Positions 1-5,547 of a stretch of DNA of 7,948 nucleotides are shown here, one piece after another; position 1 is the stretch's first letter, and each line of letters starts with the position of its first letter. A program made the position numbers and the translations under genes. The DNA comes from Candidatus Bipolaricaulota bacterium (GTDB lineage Bacteria > Bipolaricaulota > Bipolaricaulia > RBG-16-55-9): positions 1 to 7,948 of the forward strand of contig JALUUA010000226.1 of NCBI GenBank assembly GCA_027021605.1. Reading direction: 5' to 3'. The notes beneath the pieces were generated by a model. It searched no databases, had not been told where the DNA came from, and saw only the letters and a list, made by a program, of their open reading frames with translations.

Positions 1-77
1 CGTTTCCCCAACATCGCAGAGATCATCGGAGCATCACCCGTTGGCTGCGGATGTTCGCTTGGTTCCACAATCATCAT
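1..77 (-). CDS. Possible 5' end of an unrecognised gene leaving the window
   Basis: On the minus strand two adjacent ATG codons at 77-72 follow a GAGGA box (86-82) with a 4-nt spacer. The frame stays open to the window edge for about 25 residues (begins MMIVEPSEHPQ). I do not recognise a family. A competing plus-strand frame (3-110) also stays open and ends at TAA, so the coding strand is uncertain. The ribosome binding site favours the minus frame. Sequence to the left of the window would decide. Confidence 0.22.
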   Translation of the reverse strand, partial: MMIVEPSEHPQPTGDAPMISAMLGK

Positions 78-167
78 CTCGTCCTCAAGGAGGTTTTCTC
101 CATTTCTTAACGGTGCCTTTGGGCAGCTGCGGCAATCTATCAAAGGATCCCAGTCTGGCCGTTTGTC

Positions 168-1088
168 CTACTGCGTTCCCCTGAAGAGCGTTGGCTCTGT
201 AGAAATCCTCTGTTGAGGGAAGCAGATCAGCCGGGAGAAGAGCCGGACAAGCAAGAGCACTCCTGCTTTGACCGCCCGCTCTACGTTGTAGACCAAGCAC
301 ATTGCCACCAACTCCCGGAACTGCCGCCACCACACTCGGCTCCGCACCGCAGTCCCCAATGTGCGCTTGAGCACCGAGATCACCGTCTCCACGAGACTGC
401 GACGATGGTAGAGTTCGGGATCCATGCGGGCATTGGCGGCCTTGTCATAGGGAGCAAACTCCCGATGCTGGATCAAGGGCCGCTTCCCCCAAGAACGCAA
501 CCAACTTCGGAAGCTTCGATCATCGTAGCCCTTGTCTGCGCTCAGCACATCGAAGCGGTCGAGGTTTCTCTCGGCCAGTCCGGGAGCGATCTGGGTGTCA
601 TGCTTACGGGTGGTGGTGATGTGAAGATCCAGCACGGTCTGTGAGCCGGTGTCGACGAGCAGGGTGACCTTCAAGGCCCGGATCTGGAGCTTGATCCGTT
701 GGGTGTAGTGACGGCTGGCATAGGAACGCTCCCAACCGGTAGCATCGAGGGCAGCCACCCGATCCCCCTCGGGCTCTAGAAGAGAGGCACTCATCCGCTG
801 CAGCACGCGCCAGACCGCGGTCTCCAGGCGGGCAAACGCTTTCTGGACCGTGGTGAAGTGGGGTAGGCGTTTCAAGCCCAAAGCTTGCTGGATGCGGGGC
901 ATCTCCGAGAGCCAGTCGATCAGCTCACGGTAGCTGACCCGCAGCTTGAGCTTGAGGCAGTAGAGCACGATCAGCTGAGGCTGAGTGAAGATGCGTTTGG
1001 AGAACTGGGAGGAGTAAGCCGGTACGTGTTCTCTTGCCAATTCCAGGCACGTTTGAGTAAACTGCAGCAGCTGGGAGGGATTCTTCAT
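168..1088 (-). CDS. IS5-family (ISH1-like) DDE transposase
   Basis: Transposase of about 306 residues that would cut and paste its own insertion sequence. The three acidic residues of the RNase H-like DDE fold are visible: Asp115 in ALDATGWE, Asp185 in LSADKGYDD, and Glu234 in the YHRRSLVETVIS block (Y-R-E signature of IS4/IS5-type enzymes). The stretches SRHYTQR, RKHDTQIAP and IQHREFAPYDKAANAR resemble the ISH1 branch of IS5, best known from haloarchaea; that affinity is from memory. I chose ATG at 1088. An in-frame TTG at 1133 would extend it by 15 residues, but those codons lie inside a 12-bp hairpin arm. The frame is uninterrupted and looks functional. The approximately 35-residue tail after NVERAVK is longer than I expect for this group. 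It is less G+C-rich than the metabolic genes to its right, consistent with transfer. Confidence 0.88.
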   Translation of the reverse strand: MKNPSQLLQFTQTCLELAREHVPAYSSQFSKRIFTQPQLIVLYCLKLKLRVSYRELIDWLSEMPRIQQALGLKRLPHFTTVQKAFARLETAVWRVLQRMSASLLEPEGDRVAALDATGWERSYASRHYTQRIKLQIRALKVTLLVDTGSQTVLDLHITTTRKHDTQIAPGLAERNLDRFDVLSADKGYDDRSFRSWLRSWGKRPLIQHREFAPYDKAANARMDPELYHRRSLVETVISVLKRTLGTAVRSRVWWRQFRELVAMCLVYNVERAVKAGVLLLVRLFSRLICFPQQRISTEPTLFRGTQ

Positions 1089-1130
1089 TCGGGACCACCG
1101 CCTCAGGGTAGGCGGTGGTCCCTCCCAGCT
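1069..1130 (-). promoter_or_regulatory. Two nested inverted repeats around the transposase start codon
   Basis: An inner perfect 12-bp inverted repeat (1091-1102 with 1111-1122, 8-nt loop) sits just upstream of the ATG at 1088-1086. An outer perfect 12-bp repeat pairs 1069-1080 (codons 3 to 7) with 1119-1130, which contains the purine-rich GGGAGGG. The two share 1119-1122. Either the full outer stem forms, or the inner 12 bp plus 8 outer bp form together, leaving the start codon in a 14-nt bulge. I infer translational control of the transposase, known in principle for several IS families. Confidence 0.55.
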
Positions 1131-1145
1131 CAAGGATGTCTACAA

Positions 1146-1250
1146 AGCCGGATCGCAGCAACAGCTCGAGCGTTAGGAGCAGTTTTGGTCACCTCTGATA
1201 GCGACTTCCAGCGGATTCGCGGGCTTTCAGTGGAAGACTGGACGCAGTAA
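1146..1250 (+). pseudogene. C-terminal fragment of a PIN-domain (VapC-like) toxin gene
   Basis: The plus frame ending at TAA 1248-1250 encodes a typical VapC C-terminus: IAATARALGAVLVTSDSDF followed by QRIRGLSVEDW. The IAATA helix, the LVTSDSDF strand with the acidic active-site residue, and the final VEDW are hallmarks of small PIN-domain RNases, the toxins of VapBC systems. Only about 34 residues remain of an expected 125 to 140. Homology begins close to 1146, right beside the IS5 element, so the N-terminal half with the first catalytic Asp was removed by insertion or deletion. No start codon, promoter or antitoxin gene is visible. The fragment cannot be an active nuclease. Similarity is judged by eye, and the motif density makes chance unlikely. 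Confidence 0.7.
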
Positions 1251-1255
1251 TGTAA

Positions 1256-1393
1256 TGGATGGACGCTTATCTGGCACTGGCCGAGCAGGAAGGAGTGCCG
1301 CTCCTCACCGGGGACACCCGGCTCTACTGAGCGGTCCACCCCCGGCTGGATTGGGTGCGCTGGATCGGGGATTACGCTTCACCTACCCCTTAG
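1256..1393 (+). pseudogene. Second PIN-domain toxin remnant with an in-frame stop
   Basis: Six bases after the first remnant ends, another plus frame encodes DAYLALAEQEGVPLLTGD followed by TRLY. This is the second half of a different PIN domain, with the conserved Asp of the DAxYLALAE helix and the LLTGD strand. A TGA at 1328-1330 interrupts it. Past this stop the same frame continues with AVHPRLDWVRWIGDYASPTP to a TAG at 1391-1393, which resembles the C-terminal tail of the same class (the stop would replace a codon such as CGA between LY and AV). The N-terminal half is absent: a TAA lies at 1253-1255 and the only ATG is at 1259. It is therefore doubly broken, by truncation and a nonsense change. 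Confidence 0.6.
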
Positions 1394-1421
1394 CGCTACG
1401 GTTAGGAGGCGGAGTCGCAAA

Positions 1422-1442
1422 GTTGAGGTTGGGGTTGAGGTT
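1422..1442 (+). repeat. 9-bp direct repeat upstream of the dehydrogenase gene
   Basis: GTTGAGGTT occurs at 1422-1430 and again at 1434-1442, a 12-bp period. The second copy contains the proposed -35 box of the following gene. This could be a binding site for a regulator that recognises direct repeats, or a chance G-rich repetition. Confidence 0.5.
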
Positions 1443-1464
1443 CTCAAGCCGCTCATGCTAAAAC
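1435..1464 (+). promoter_or_regulatory. Possible sigma70-type promoter of the 3-hydroxyacyl-CoA dehydrogenase gene
   Basis: TTGAGG (1435-1440) is followed after 18 bp by TAAAAC (1459-1464), preceded by an extended -10 TG at 1456-1457. Each hexamer matches the consensus at four of six positions. The predicted start near 1471 would leave a leader of about 15 nt carrying GGAGGGG (1472-1478), 7 nt before the ATG. Confidence 0.35.
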
Positions 1465-1485
1465 CATTCCCGGAGGGGACTTGGG

Positions 1486-2634
1486 ATGAATATTGAGAAT
1501 GTCAAAATCATTGCCGTAATCGGGGCCGGGACGATGGGCCACGGGATCGCGGAGCTGGCTGCATTAGCGGGCTACGACGTCAAGCTCTACGACATCACCC
1601 AGGAGCTGGCAGACAAGGGCAAACAGCAGATCGCCTGGAGCCTGCAGAAGCTCTCCGAGAAGGGCCTGGTGTCCCCGGAGCAGATCGAGCCCACTTTGGC
1701 GCGGATCGCGCCCACGGCCGATCTTAAAGCGGCCGTCGAGAACGCGGACTTCGTGGTCGAGGCCGCGCCCGAGAATCTGGAGCTCAAGCGCGATTTGTTC
1801 CGAAAATTGGACGAGTGGACGCCCAAGCACGCCGTGTTGGCGACGAACACCAGCTCGCTGCCCATCACCCAGATCGCGGAAGCCACCACCCGCCCTGAAC
1901 GGGTCGTGGGCATGCACTTCTTCAACCCCGCGGTGATGATGCCCCTCGTCGAGGTGATTCGGGGCCAGAAGTCGAGCGACGAGGCCGTACAGCTCGCGGT
2001 CGAGCTGGCCAAGACGCTCAAGAAGACCCCCGTCGTCTGCCGCAAGGACGTGCGCGGGTTCATCACCAGCTCGGTGTTCGAGGGCTTCATCGGGGAGGCG
2101 ATGTGGCAGGCCAGCCGCGAGAACGTTTCTATTCGGGCGATCGACGCCCGCATGAAGCAAGAAGGGTTCCCGATGGGGCCGTTCGAGCTGGCGGATCTCA
2201 CGGGGCTTGATATCGGGTACAACGTGCGCAAGGAGGCGGGCCTGCCGAACCCGCCCATCCTCGAGGAGAAAGTCAAAAAGGGCGAGCTGGGGCGCAAGAC
2301 GGGCAAGGGCTTCTACGATTACGCGGGCGGGAAGGGGCCGGACTACAAGCCCGAAGATGCAGAGGGGTTCGACCCGCTGCCCCTCTACGCGATGATGGCC
2401 GCGATCGCCGCCCGGCTCGTGCAGGACGACGTGGCCGACCCGCATGAGATCGATCTGGCGATGCAGCTGGGCGGCGGCTTCCCCAAGGGGCCATGCGCCA
2501 AGGCCGACGAGATCGGGATCGAGAAGATCGTCGCCAAGCTCGACGAGATGCGCGAGAAATACGGGGACGAGCGCTACGAGGTGCCCCGGCTGTTGCGGGA
2601 GTACGCCGCGCAGGGGCGGGGGTTTTACGGTTAA
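1486..2634 (+). CDS. 3-hydroxyacyl-CoA dehydrogenase
   Basis: Cytoplasmic enzyme of fatty-acid beta-oxidation: NAD-dependent oxidation of L-3-hydroxyacyl-CoA to 3-ketoacyl-CoA. In order: Rossmann domain with the dinucleotide loop GAGTMG (residues 13-18), TNTSSLPI (120-127), HFFNP with His144 and the partner Glu156 in VEVIRG. A first C-terminal dimerisation domain (about 191-280) has GFPMGPFELADLTGLD and GRKTGKGFYDY. A second, degenerate one (about 300-382) has GGGFPKGP. At 382 residues it matches the stand-alone dehydrogenase with duplicated C-terminal domain, without the enoyl-CoA hydratase fused in many archaeal homologues. The position usually holding the conserved Asn of the PGF-x-x-NR motif is Ser195 (RGFITSS), so activity or substrate may differ. 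ATG 1486 has GGAGGGG 7 nt upstream. It converges with the Uma2 gene, one base between stop codons. Confidence 0.93.
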   Translation: MNIENVKIIAVIGAGTMGHGIAELAALAGYDVKLYDITQELADKGKQQIAWSLQKLSEKGLVSPEQIEPTLARIAPTADLKAAVENADFVVEAAPENLELKRDLFRKLDEWTPKHAVLATNTSSLPITQIAEATTRPERVVGMHFFNPAVMMPLVEVIRGQKSSDEAVQLAVELAKTLKKTPVVCRKDVRGFITSSVFEGFIGEAMWQASRENVSIRAIDARMKQEGFPMGPFELADLTGLDIGYNVRKEAGLPNPPILEEKVKKGELGRKTGKGFYDYAGGKGPDYKPEDAEGFDPLPLYAMMAAIAARLVQDDVADPHEIDLAMQLGGGFPKGPCAKADEIGIEKIVAKLDEMREKYGDERYEVPRLLREYAAQGRGFYG

Positions 2635-2635
2635 G

Positions 2636-3271
2636 CTAAACGCCCAAGCGCTTGAGGACTTCGCTTAAGGGCGGCAGGGGCTCCTGCCAAAGCCACTCGA
2701 CCTTCAGCGAGAAGCCCGGCAGGCTCTCTGAGCGTAAAAGTCCGCGGCGCAGGGTGCGCGCCCGATACCGTCCACGCTCCCGATCGAGCTGATCGACGAT
2801 GACCCGCCGTTGCTCGCCGTCCACCAGCCAGATTTCGGGGATCTGGCCCTCGCGATAGGCGAAGCGCTTCTCGCGGAGGTCGTACTGGCGCGTGGAGGGA
2901 GAAAGCACCTCCACCACGAGGTCCGCGGGGCCTTCCAGCTCGAGCGGCAGCGGCGTGGGCACCCGCTCGGCGCGCACGAACAACACATCCGGGGCAAAGC
3001 GCCTCTCCGGACTGAGCTGCATGAGCGTGGTTGGTCCCGTCACCTTTCCCAGCCCTTTGGACTCCGCGTAGACGCGCATCACGCTCAAAAGGAAGCCTTG
3101 CACGTCGTCATGCCGCCATGTTGTGGGTGAGTGCACGATCATCACCCCGTCGAAGAGCTCGGCCTTGACGTCCTCGTCGGTGAGCGCCTCGAACTCCTGG
3201 GGGCTCACGTCGAAGATCCTCAGCAGGTAGGGCGCCTCCACCTCGCGATCTTTCAAGACGAGTTGCGCCAT
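2636..3271 (-). CDS. Uma2-family putative restriction endonuclease-like protein (DUF820)
   Basis: About 211 residues of the Uma2 family, which has the PD-(D/E)xK nuclease fold and is abundant in cyanobacteria, Chloroflexi and Deinococcota. Its biological role is not established. Visible signature: ELFDGVMI (residues 38-45), the PD pair in RFAPDVLFV (Asp95), the active-site Glu in VVEVLSPST (119-127), and the basic KRFAYREGQIPEIWLVD block (135-151). I chose ATG 3271 over ATG 3289, six codons upstream, because the first A and T of ATG 3289 lie within the TACAAT -10 box (3293-3288). A transcript from it starts too late to include that codon, and GGTGAT (3281-3276) stands 4 nt before 3271. If transcription begins farther upstream, 3289 is possible. 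It is a single-gene unit converging on the dehydrogenase gene. No link to fatty-acid metabolism is implied. Confidence 0.85.
   Translation of the reverse strand: MAQLVLKDREVEAPYLLRIFDVSPQEFEALTDEDVKAELFDGVMIVHSPTTWRHDDVQGFLLSVMRVYAESKGLGKVTGPTTLMQLSPERRFAPDVLFVRAERVPTPLPLELEGPADLVVEVLSPSTRQYDLREKRFAYREGQIPEIWLVDGEQRRVIVDQLDRERGRYRARTLRRGLLRSESLPGFSLKVEWLWQEPLPPLSEVLKRLGV
2641..2673 (+). terminator. Terminator-like hairpin after the dehydrogenase gene
   Basis: CGCCC-AAGCG (2641-2650) pairs with CGCTT-GGGCG (2662-2673, two-base AA bulge), starting 7 nt after the dehydrogenase stop. No T-run follows on the plus strand, so it may be only a weak or factor-assisted stop, or a 3'-end stabiliser. 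It lies inside the last codons of the convergent Uma2 gene. Confidence 0.25.
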
Positions 3272-3287
3272 CGGGATCACCGTCGGC

Positions 3288-3315
3288 ATTGTACCCCGCG
3301 GCCCGACGTGGGCAA
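3288..3315 (-). promoter_or_regulatory. Promoter of the Uma2-family gene
   Basis: Read on the minus strand: TTGCCC (3315-3310), 16 bp, TACAAT (3293-3288). The -10 box matches the consensus at five of six positions. The predicted start near 3281 gives a leader of about 10 nt, which decides in favour of ATG 3271. Confidence 0.5.
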
Positions 3316-3337
3316 AACGGCGCTCATCCGCTATGCT
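3309..3337 (+). promoter_or_regulatory. Promoter of the GNAT gene, near-leaderless
   Basis: TGGGCA (3309-3314), 17 bp, TATGCT (3332-3337). The -35 box overlaps almost completely with that of the divergent Uma2 promoter. Transcription would begin near 3344, only about 3 nt before the ATG at 3347. No Shine-Dalgarno sequence precedes that ATG, which fits leaderless initiation. Confidence 0.4.
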
Positions 3338-3346
3338 TTACCCGCC

Positions 3347-3787
3347 ATGGCCGACGAGATCACCCTTCGCGAGATGAGGCCGGAGGACTACGACGCCGTT
3401 ATTGCGCTCTGGGAGGCCGCCGGGCTCCCCTACAAGCCCCGCGGCCGCGACAGCCGCTCGGCTATAGAGCAGCAACTGAAGCTCCCCACGGCCATCTATC
3501 TGGTCGCGGAGCTGGACGGCCAGATCGTGGGCTCGGTGCTGGGGACCCACGACGGCCGCAAGGGCTGGATCAACCGCGTGGCCGTCCACCCCGACCACCG
3601 CCGCAAGGGGATCGCCCGGAGGCTCGTGGAGGCCGTCGAGCGGCGCTGCCTCGAGCTGGGCATCGAGATCTTCGCCGCCCTCATCGAGGACTGGAACGAG
3701 ACGTCCATGAAGGTCTTCGCGCGCCTGGGGTATGTCAAACACGACGACATCTTCTACTACAGCAAACGCTTGAAACCGGACGTCTAG
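3347..3787 (+). CDS. GNAT-family N-acetyltransferase
   Basis: A 146-residue cytoplasmic acyltransferase of the GCN5-related fold that would transfer an acetyl group from acetyl-CoA to an amine, substrate unknown. Single GNAT domain: N-terminal EITLREMRPEDYDAVIALW (residues 4-22), the core strand VAELDGQIVGSVLGTHDG (53-70), and motif A, RVAVHPDHRRKGIARRL (77-93), with the acetyl-CoA pyrophosphate loop RRKGIA. The C-terminal NETSMKVFARLGY (117-129) is typical of motif B, resembling RimI-like and small-molecule acetyltransferases. The length is normal for one domain. I chose ATG 3347 because homology begins there. Upstream in-frame starts to 3131 would run antisense through the Uma2 gene. It lacks a ribosome binding site and seems to be read from a near-leaderless transcript. 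Confidence 0.85.
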   Translation: MADEITLREMRPEDYDAVIALWEAAGLPYKPRGRDSRSAIEQQLKLPTAIYLVAELDGQIVGSVLGTHDGRKGWINRVAVHPDHRRKGIARRLVEAVERRCLELGIEIFAALIEDWNETSMKVFARLGYVKHDDIFYYSKRLKPDV

Positions 3788-3795
3788 CCCCGAGG

Positions 3796-3825
3796 TTGAC
3801 TTCCTCCGGCCCTTGCGCCTAGAAT
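3796..3825 (+). promoter_or_regulatory. Strong sigma70-type promoter of the acyl-CoA synthetase gene
   Basis: TTGACT (3796-3801), 18 bp, TAGAAT (3820-3825); both boxes match the consensus at five of six positions, the best in the window. The predicted start is near 3832. The leader carries AAGGAGGAG at 3849-3857, well spaced for ATG 3862. The -35 box begins 8 bp after the GNAT stop codon, so the synthetase has its own transcription start. Confidence 0.65.
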
Positions 3826-3861
3826 CCCGCCGAGCAGCGAGGCAAACGAAGGAGGAGCCCG

Positions 3862-5505
3862 ATGAAAGGCTTGATGATGGACTACCCCCTCACCCTGACC
3901 CACTTCCTGGAGCGGGTCCGGCGGCTTTACCCCCACAAGGAGATCGTCTCCCGCATGCCCTCGGGGTTCCATCGCTACACCTACGGGGACTATTACGAGC
4001 GGGTCTGTCGGCTGGCGAGCGCCCTCCAATCGCTGGGCGTCCGGCGGGGTGACCGGGTGGCGACGTTTGCTTGGAACCACTACCGCCACTTCGAGCTGTA
4101 TTTCGCCGTACCCTGCATGGGATCGGTGCTCCACACGCTGAACATCCGCCTCTTCCCCGATCAGATCGCCTACATCATCAACCACGCGGAGGATCAATAC
4201 ATCTTTGTGGACGACTCCCTGATCCCGGCCCTCGAGCGCATCCAGCCCCAGCTCAAGGGCGTCAAGGGCTTCGTGGTCATGACGGACTCCGAGCGCTTAC
4301 CCGAGACGTCCCTCTCGCCCGTCTACGACTACGAGACCCTCCTGCGGGAGGCGGACCCCGACTTCGAGTTCCCGCCGCTGGAGGAGGACGACGCGGCGGT
4401 GATGTGCTACACCTCCGGGACGACGGGGAACCCCAAGGGGGCGGTCTACTCCCACCGGGCGCTGGTGCTGCACACGCTGGTGGAGTGCCTCCCCGACGGG
4501 ATGGACCTCGGCGAGCGGGACGTGGTGCTCCCCATCGTGCCCATGTTCCACGTCAACGCCTGGGGGCTCCCCTTCGCCGCCACGCTCGTGGGGGCCAAGC
4601 AGGTCTATCCGGGCCCGCATCTGCACCCCCGGGACATCGCGGAGCTCATCCAGCAGGAGCGGGTTACGCTTACGGCGGGCGTGCCCACCATCTGGCTCGG
4701 GATGTACGAGCTCCTCCAGAGCGAGCGCTACGACCTCTCCAGCCTGCGGACGGTGATCATCGGGGGATCGGCGGCGCCCCGCAGCCTGATCGAGGGCTTC
4801 GAGAAACAGTTCGGGATCTCGATCACCCACGCCTGGGGGATGACGGAGATGAGCCCCTTGGGAACGGTCTCCAAGCTGAAGAGCCACCTCGAGGCCCTCC
4901 CCGAGGAGGAGCGGTACGCCTACCGGGCCAAGCAGGGGATTCCCGCGCCGTTCGTGGAGCTGCGCGCCGTGGACGAGCAGGGGCGCGAGGTCCCCTGGGA
5001 CGGGCAGACGATGGGCGAACTGCAAGTGCGCGGGCCGTGGATCATCCGCAGCTACTACAACGACCCCCGCACTGAAGAAGCCTTCGACGACGGCTGGTTC
5101 CGCACCGGGGACGTCGTCACCATCGATCCGGAGGGCTACATCCAGATCGTGGACCGCACCAAAGATCTGGTCAAGAGCGGCGGGGAGTGGATCTCCAGCG
5201 TGGAGCTGGAGAACGCGATCATGGCCCACCCCAAGGTCAAGGAGGCCGCGGTGATCGCGCTTCCCCACCCCAAGTGGCAGGAGCGGCCCCTGGCGTGTGT
5301 GGTCCCCAAGGACGAGTTTAAGGACAAGATCACCAAGGACGAGATCCTAGAATTTCTTAAGGACAAGGTCGCGAAGTGGTGGCTCCCGGACGACATCGTC
5401 TTCGTGGAGGAGATCCCCAAGACGAGCGTGGGCAAGTTCGACAAGAAGGCCCTTAGAAAGCAATTCGAGGACTACACCTGGCCCACGACACCGGACGAGA
5501 TTTGA
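3862..5505 (+). CDS. Fatty acyl-CoA synthetase (AMP-forming, medium/long chain)
   Basis: Activates a fatty acid with ATP and CoA through an acyl-AMP intermediate, feeding beta-oxidation or lipid synthesis. At 547 residues it matches the adenylate-forming (ANL) superfamily, close in type to the Thermus long-chain enzyme and FadD. Motifs in order: nucleotide loop YTSGTTGNPKG (183-193), VPMFHVNAWGLP (226-237), adenine-binding GGSAAP (301-306), HAWGMTEMSPLG (323-334), DGWFRTGDV (410-418) with the ribose-binding Asp, hinge DRTKDLVKSGGEWIS (431-445), and the C-terminal PKTSVGKFDKKALR (519-532) with catalytic Lys525. All key residues are present. ATG 3862 follows AAGGAGGAG, and other Met codons at 3874 and 3877 are worse placed. 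Chain-length preference cannot be read from the sequence. The beta-oxidation dehydrogenase 1.2 kb upstream supports a fatty-acid role. Confidence 0.93.
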   Translation: MKGLMMDYPLTLTHFLERVRRLYPHKEIVSRMPSGFHRYTYGDYYERVCRLASALQSLGVRRGDRVATFAWNHYRHFELYFAVPCMGSVLHTLNIRLFPDQIAYIINHAEDQYIFVDDSLIPALERIQPQLKGVKGFVVMTDSERLPETSLSPVYDYETLLREADPDFEFPPLEEDDAAVMCYTSGTTGNPKGAVYSHRALVLHTLVECLPDGMDLGERDVVLPIVPMFHVNAWGLPFAATLVGAKQVYPGPHLHPRDIAELIQQERVTLTAGVPTIWLGMYELLQSERYDLSSLRTVIIGGSAAPRSLIEGFEKQFGISITHAWGMTEMSPLGTVSKLKSHLEALPEEERYAYRAKQGIPAPFVELRAVDEQGREVPWDGQTMGELQVRGPWIIRSYYNDPRTEEAFDDGWFRTGDVVTIDPEGYIQIVDRTKDLVKSGGEWISSVELENAIMAHPKVKEAAVIALPHPKWQERPLACVVPKDEFKDKITKDEILEFLKDKVAKWWLPDDIVFVEEIPKTSVGKFDKKALRKQFEDYTWPTTPDEI

Positions 5506-5547
5506 GCCTCACCGTTCTCTCGGTCAAAGCAATAGGGGGGAAGACTT

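Larger units (their letters stand above)
168..1130 (-). mobile_element. IS5-family insertion sequence, ends unresolved
   Basis: The extent given is the minimum that must belong to the element: the transposase gene plus the structured leader before it. I could not find convincing terminal inverted repeats or target-site duplications. The right end must lie left of about 1146, because PIN-domain coding sequence is recognisable from there on. The left end should lie between about 110 and 167. Loss of the usual target duplication would fit an insertion followed by rearrangement, since the missing half of the adjacent PIN gene is not on the left flank. Confidence 0.6.

Noticed and set aside
115..1149. 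GCCTTTG (115-121) and CAAAGCC (1143-1149) as terminal inverted repeats of the IS
   Set aside because: Only six of seven positions match, the similarity does not extend inward, and the flanking bases show no target duplication. Chance is likely.
885..1250. A 121-residue plus-strand frame running through the IS into the PIN fragment
   Set aside because: Its first two thirds are antisense to the transposase and have no protein-like features. Only the last 34 or so codons carry PIN similarity.
1394..1485. G-quadruplex in the G-rich leader of the dehydrogenase gene
   Set aside because: The runs are mostly GG, with a single GGGG, so only a weak two-layer structure is possible. The direct repeat is the simpler description.
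3131..3346. An N-terminal extension of the GNAT protein back to 3131
   Set aside because: The extension is antisense to the Uma2 gene, crosses both promoters and lies outside the GNAT fold.
4297..5268. A long minus-strand frame opposite the acyl-CoA synthetase
   Set aside because: It is a by-product of high G+C codon use opposite a well-conserved gene. The composition is Asp/His/Arg-rich with no motif and no ribosome binding site.
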